Positions 61,317-64,000 of a stretch of 64,000 nucleotides of DNA are shown here, piece after piece. The notes beneath the pieces were generated by a model. It saw nothing but the letters and a program-made list of their open reading frames with translations, was not told where the DNA came from and made no database searches. A program made the position numbers and the translations under genes. The DNA is from Planctomycetota bacterium (GTDB taxonomy: Bacteria; Planctomycetota; Phycisphaerae; Phycisphaerales; UBA1924): the NCBI GenBank assembly GCA_018242625.1, contig JAFEBO010000003.1:186001-250000 (forward strand), given 5' to 3'. The stretch's first letter is position 1, and the number at the start of each line of letters is the position of its first letter.

Positions 61317-62051
61317 ATGACACACACCACTCCCACGATGAAGGCGGACCTCCTCGGCGGACTTGCCGCGGAGGAACTCAAGGGGCTCGTTGCGGCGATC
61401 GGCACCGATCCGATGATCGGCGTCGCGATCCTGGGCGAAGACGGTCGAATCTTCTGGAACAATCCGCAGATGTCGCGCATGTTCTTCGGCGAGCACGCGA
61501 ACGTGAAGTCGTCGATCGGCAAGACGCTCTCGGAGCTGTATCCGGCGGCGTGGGCGGAGGAACGGCTCCGCCTCCTCAAGCAGGCCGCCGATTCGGGCAA
61601 GCCGATGCAGCTCCGCACGATCTGGCAGGGACGTCAGCAGTACTCGTGGATCCACCCTCTGGACGCGGAGGCCGCCGAGCCCATGGAGGCCCACGAGTCG
61701 CACGGCGGGGAGATGCCGCGTCGTTTTCTCGTGATCACCAAGCGCGTGAGCGGCGAGGGCAAGACAGAGGAACTGACGCCGGCCGAAGGCTTCGACAAGG
61801 TGGACAGCGAGGTCATCGACCTTGGCCCGCTCGACGTCCTGACCAGCCGGGAACTTGAGGTGCTCGCCCTGCTCGGCCAGGGGCTGGCGGCGGCGGAGAT
61901 CGCCAAGATCCTCCACCGCTCAGTCAAGACGATCAATACACACCGCGAGAACATCGGCAAGAAGCTCAACATCGACGACCGCGTCAAGCTCGCGAATATC
62001 GCCCAGCGTGCCGGGCTGCGGCTGGCGGATGCGGAAAAAGAACGGGCCTGA
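61317..62051 (+). CDS. PAS-LuxR type transcriptional regulator (copy 2)
   Basis: 244 residues. The PAS part (MIGVAILGEDGRIFWNNPQMSRMF, then SGKPMQLRTIWQGRQQYSW) aligns along its length with copy 1. The helix-turn-helix is nearly identical: TSRELEVLALLGQGLAAAEIAKIL, SVKTINTHRENIGKKL. A longer linker (AEPMEAHESHGGEM) separates them. The recognition helices differ by only a few residues, so the two may bind the same sites. Tandem duplication is evident. Targets unknown. Confidence 0.88.
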   Translation: MTHTTPTMKADLLGGLAAEELKGLVAAIGTDPMIGVAILGEDGRIFWNNPQMSRMFFGEHANVKSSIGKTLSELYPAAWAEERLRLLKQAADSGKPMQLRTIWQGRQQYSWIHPLDAEAAEPMEAHESHGGEMPRRFLVITKRVSGEGKTEELTPAEGFDKVDSEVIDLGPLDVLTSRELEVLALLGQGLAAAEIAKILHRSVKTINTHRENIGKKLNIDDRVKLANIAQRAGLRLADAEKERA

Positions 62052-62109
62052 GCCCGAGCCAGAAGCTCAAGTCGTTCCCGGACCGTGCGTTGCATACTGC
62101 TCATGCAGC

Positions 62110-62138
62110 TTGCACCGATATTCTCAAATTGATATATT
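62110..62138 (+). promoter_or_regulatory. Sigma70-like promoter (TTGCAC-17-TATATT)
   Basis: -35 TTGCAC (62110-62115), 17-base spacer, -10 TATATT (62133-62138), in the most AT-rich short stretch of the region. It would give a leader of about 75 bases for the gene at 62220. Confidence 0.55.
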
Positions 62139-62219
62139 AGCTAGAACGGGGAAAAGGCGTGCTTCCGGAACGGGCGAGGTTCGGTGCGCGCTGTCAAATC
62201 GCCAAGCGAGGATGTATCA

Positions 62220-62699
62220 ATGGGACGTGCGGGCAGTATCGGCGGTGTGATCGTGGTTTTGCTGATGATCGGCCTGGGCTTCGCGAATGCCTACTGGCGC
62301 AAGAGCCGCACTGGCGAGGAATTTCGCGTCGCGGTTCACAAGATGATCGCGGACAAATGCGAGGGATACAAGGAGAATCAGGAATACATCGACTGGCTGG
62401 TGGATGTTTCCCACGACGAGGCGTTTGCCAAGAACTACCACATGAACTACACGCCCAGATCCCGCTACCGCGCATCGCGTGATGAGAGCACGTTCGACCT
62501 GGACGCCTACGCGGATGAACTCTTTGCTGGAATGATCGCCCGCGCCCGAGAGGACAAGGCAGAGAACATCGTTGTGGCCATCGAAAAGATGAAAAAGACT
62601 CTTGAAGAAGAGGGCGACAAGGAGGAGGCCGCCGCCGCGAGCGCGAGTGCTTCGAAGGCGGCAGTTTCGCCGCAACGCGGGACCGCGGGCAAGCATTAG
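62220..62699 (+). CDS. Single-helix membrane protein with charged cytoplasmic or periplasmic tail
   Basis: 159 residues from the ATG at 62220, with GAGGAT upstream; ATG 62184 is an alternative. One hydrophobic helix (GSIGGVIVVLLMIGLGFANAYW) is followed by a helical, charged region (YKENQEYIDWLVDVSHDEAFAKNYHMNY, AREDKAENIVVAIEKMKKTLEEEGDKEEAAAA) likely to form a coiled coil. The tail is Ala/Ser-rich. No family recognised. Confidence 0.65.
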   Translation: MGRAGSIGGVIVVLLMIGLGFANAYWRKSRTGEEFRVAVHKMIADKCEGYKENQEYIDWLVDVSHDEAFAKNYHMNYTPRSRYRASRDESTFDLDAYADELFAGMIARAREDKAENIVVAIEKMKKTLEEEGDKEEAAAASASASKAAVSPQRGTAGKH

Positions 62700-62719
62700 A
62701 ACCGATCGCCAGGCCCCCT

Positions 62720-62748
62720 CCGAGTTCTGAGAAACTCAGCCTGCTCGG
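62720..62748. terminator. Possible nested hairpin between convergent genes
   Basis: CCGAG/CTCGG (62720-62724 with 62744-62748) encloses CTGAG-aaa-CTCAG (62727-62739). No T-tract follows in either direction, so this is a weak terminator call. Confidence 0.3.
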
Positions 62749-62777
62749 AAGTGCTCAAATTCAATGCGCAATCCCGC

Positions 62778-64000
62778 TCATCGCGAAGAAACATCCAGCA
62801 CGTACACCGTGCGCGGCAAAAGCACATTGACCGGCACGTAATCCGCCAGGCCGCCCTTGCCAACGACCCTGGGCGCCGCCGGATTCACCACCGCCCCGCC
62901 GAGCAGGTCCTTCGGCACACCCGTTTTCGTGAACGGCCCGCTCCCCGCCCGGATGCGGCAGCCCTGCACCGGCTTGTCCGAAAGGTTTGCGATCACGATG
63001 ATCGTCTGATCACCCTCACTCCGCGCAAACGCGTAGACGCTCTTATCGCTCGCATCAAGAGCCGCGTAATCGCCCTTGGCGAGCGCCGGGTTGGCCTGGC
63101 GCAGGCGGATCATCTTCTTATACCAGTTGAGCAGCGAAGCGGGATCCGCTGACTCGGCGGCCACGTTTTTGCTCGTGTAGTCGCTCTGCGCCGGGCGCCA
63201 CGGTTTGCCGGCCGTGAAGCCCGCGTTCGCGTCCGCGCTCCACTGCATGGGAGTGCGCAGGTTTTCGTCGGGCTTGTCGCCAACCGTACCGAGTTCCTCG
63301 CCGTAGTACATGAAGGGAATGCCCGGCTGCGTGAAGAGCAGGGCCGCGGCCAGCTTGGCTTTGGTCACGTCGTTGCCGAATCGCGTCATCACGCGGGTCT
63401 GATCGTGGTTGCTGAGGAACGTCGAGAACTGGTTCCGCGGATACGCCGCCCACGCCTTGGTCGTCGCGTCGCGGAGCCGCTTCGCGTCCGCGTTGTTCAC
63501 CGCGTCGATCGTCGCGAACGACGTGTCGAATTCAAAGCAGGTATCAAGCTGATCGGGGACGTACGTCGCCACGGTCCCGGTGTCGGTCCACACCTCTCCC
63601 ACCGTGAACGCGTCCTTGTTCACCGACTTGTAGTAGTTGTGCCAGTTGTGCAGCCACTCGTGCGTTTCCTTTGTGTTCTCCTGCTGCTGGCCGTCTTCCA
63701 CAAGATGGCGGATCGCATCGAGCCGGTAGCCGTCGATGCCGTAGTCCTTGAGCCAGAACTCGGTGACCTTGTTCATCTCCTTCGTCACTTCCGGATTGCG
63801 GTAGTTCAGGTCCGGCATGTACGAACTGAAAATGCCGTAGTAGTACGTGTTCGGATGGCCGTCGGGCGAGAACCACACTTCCTGGTTCCACGGCCCCTTC
63901 CACGCGGGCTTCTGATTCGCCCAGATGAACCAGTCGTGCTTCGGGTCCTTCGGGTCCCACGCGTTCTTGAACCACGGGTGACTCTTCGAGGTGTGATTCA
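62778..64000 (-). CDS. Alpha-amylase family glycoside hydrolase GH13 (5' end outside window)
   Basis: About 406 residues are visible; the frame stays open to the right edge. GH13 conserved regions are all present: region I VNH just at the edge (NHTSKSHPWF), region II GYRLDAIRHL with the nucleophile Asp, region III GEVWTD with the acid Glu, and region IV FLSNHDQTR with the third Asp. The substrate loop WANQKPAWKGPWNQEVWF and the C-terminal beta domain (MIRLRQANPALAKGDYAAL) resemble amylases of the trehalose synthase/oligo-glucosidase-like group. It hydrolyses or transfers alpha-glucosidic bonds. A signal peptide, if any, lies outside. Confidence 0.93.
   Translation of the reverse strand, partial: NHTSKSHPWFKNAWDPKDPKHDWFIWANQKPAWKGPWNQEVWFSPDGHPNTYYYGIFSSYMPDLNYRNPEVTKEMNKVTEFWLKDYGIDGYRLDAIRHLVEDGQQQENTKETHEWLHNWHNYYKSVNKDAFTVGEVWTDTGTVATYVPDQLDTCFEFDTSFATIDAVNNADAKRLRDATTKAWAAYPRNQFSTFLSNHDQTRVMTRFGNDVTKAKLAAALLFTQPGIPFMYYGEELGTVGDKPDENLRTPMQWSADANAGFTAGKPWRPAQSDYTSKNVAAESADPASLLNWYKKMIRLRQANPALAKGDYAALDASDKSVYAFARSEGDQTIIVIANLSDKPVQGCRIRAGSGPFTKTGVPKDLLGGAVVNPAAPRVVGKGGLADYVPVNVLLPRTVYVLDVSSR

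Overview
The window is GC-rich bacterial chromosome, most likely from a planctomycete of the Phycisphaerae type. The clues are a two-loop dockerin-like tail on a beta-helix protein at the left edge, C-terminal zinc ribbons of the form CxxCxYxLxxL...CPECG on two unrelated membrane proteins, five DinB-superfamily proteins, a MoxR/DUF58/VWA block, an rsmH gene with no division genes beside it, and hairpin-rich intergenic repeats. This placement is inferred from gene content and was not tested. I found no insertion sequence, prophage, CRISPR array, rRNA or tRNA gene.

Layout. 1-3.8 kb: end of a dockerin-tailed exported protein, then a minus-strand operon of an M24 peptidase, accB and accC. 3.9-16.1 kb: a co-directional block of seven genes (MoxR ATPase, DUF58, BatA-like VWA protein, membrane-anchored unknown, ABC ATPase, duplicated ABC-2 permease, large exported unknown), partly joined by stop/start overlaps. 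16.1-18.6 kb: minus-strand methyltransferase, polysaccharide deacetylase and DUF6265-like protein. 18.7-25.6 kb: two alpha/beta hydrolases, a DUF4406-like protein, a membrane protein with zinc ribbons, and three consecutive DinB-fold genes. 25.6-35.1 kb: a divergent outer-membrane protein and a complete kdp locus (small ORF, kdpF, A, B, C, D, E) with a candidate KdpE operator. 35.2-38.7 kb: beta-helix protein, AlkD-like protein, zinc-ribbon membrane protein and a fourth DinB protein. 38.8-41.0 kb: TPP riboswitch and thiC. 41.0-46.3 kb: small membrane proteins, including a pair sharing the motif GMGNPSPES, a repeat cluster and a candidate structured RNA, then VOC, DUF6265-like, DUF3465 and serine hydrolase genes. 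46.3-53.4 kb: rsmH, arylamine N-acetyltransferase, FAD monooxygenase, cyclophilin lipoprotein, MFS transporter, VOC and SnoaL-like proteins. 53.4-64 kb: HtrA protease, lipoproteins, DUF2585, fifth DinB, HdeD-like and RNHCP proteins, exported MsrB-MsrA fusion, tandem PAS-LuxR regulators, and a GH13 amylase cut by the right edge.

Functional themes. HtrA, the secreted MsrB-MsrA fusion, the HdeD-like protein and the cyclophilin suggest attention to envelope protein quality and oxidative repair. Kdp with KdpDE gives high-affinity potassium uptake, and ThiC under a TPP switch gives thiamine control.

The most striking non-coding signal is a TAnnnT -10-like hexamer ending 5-9 nt before the start codon of at least eleven genes, usually without a Shine-Dalgarno sequence. 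This suggests frequent leaderless transcription.
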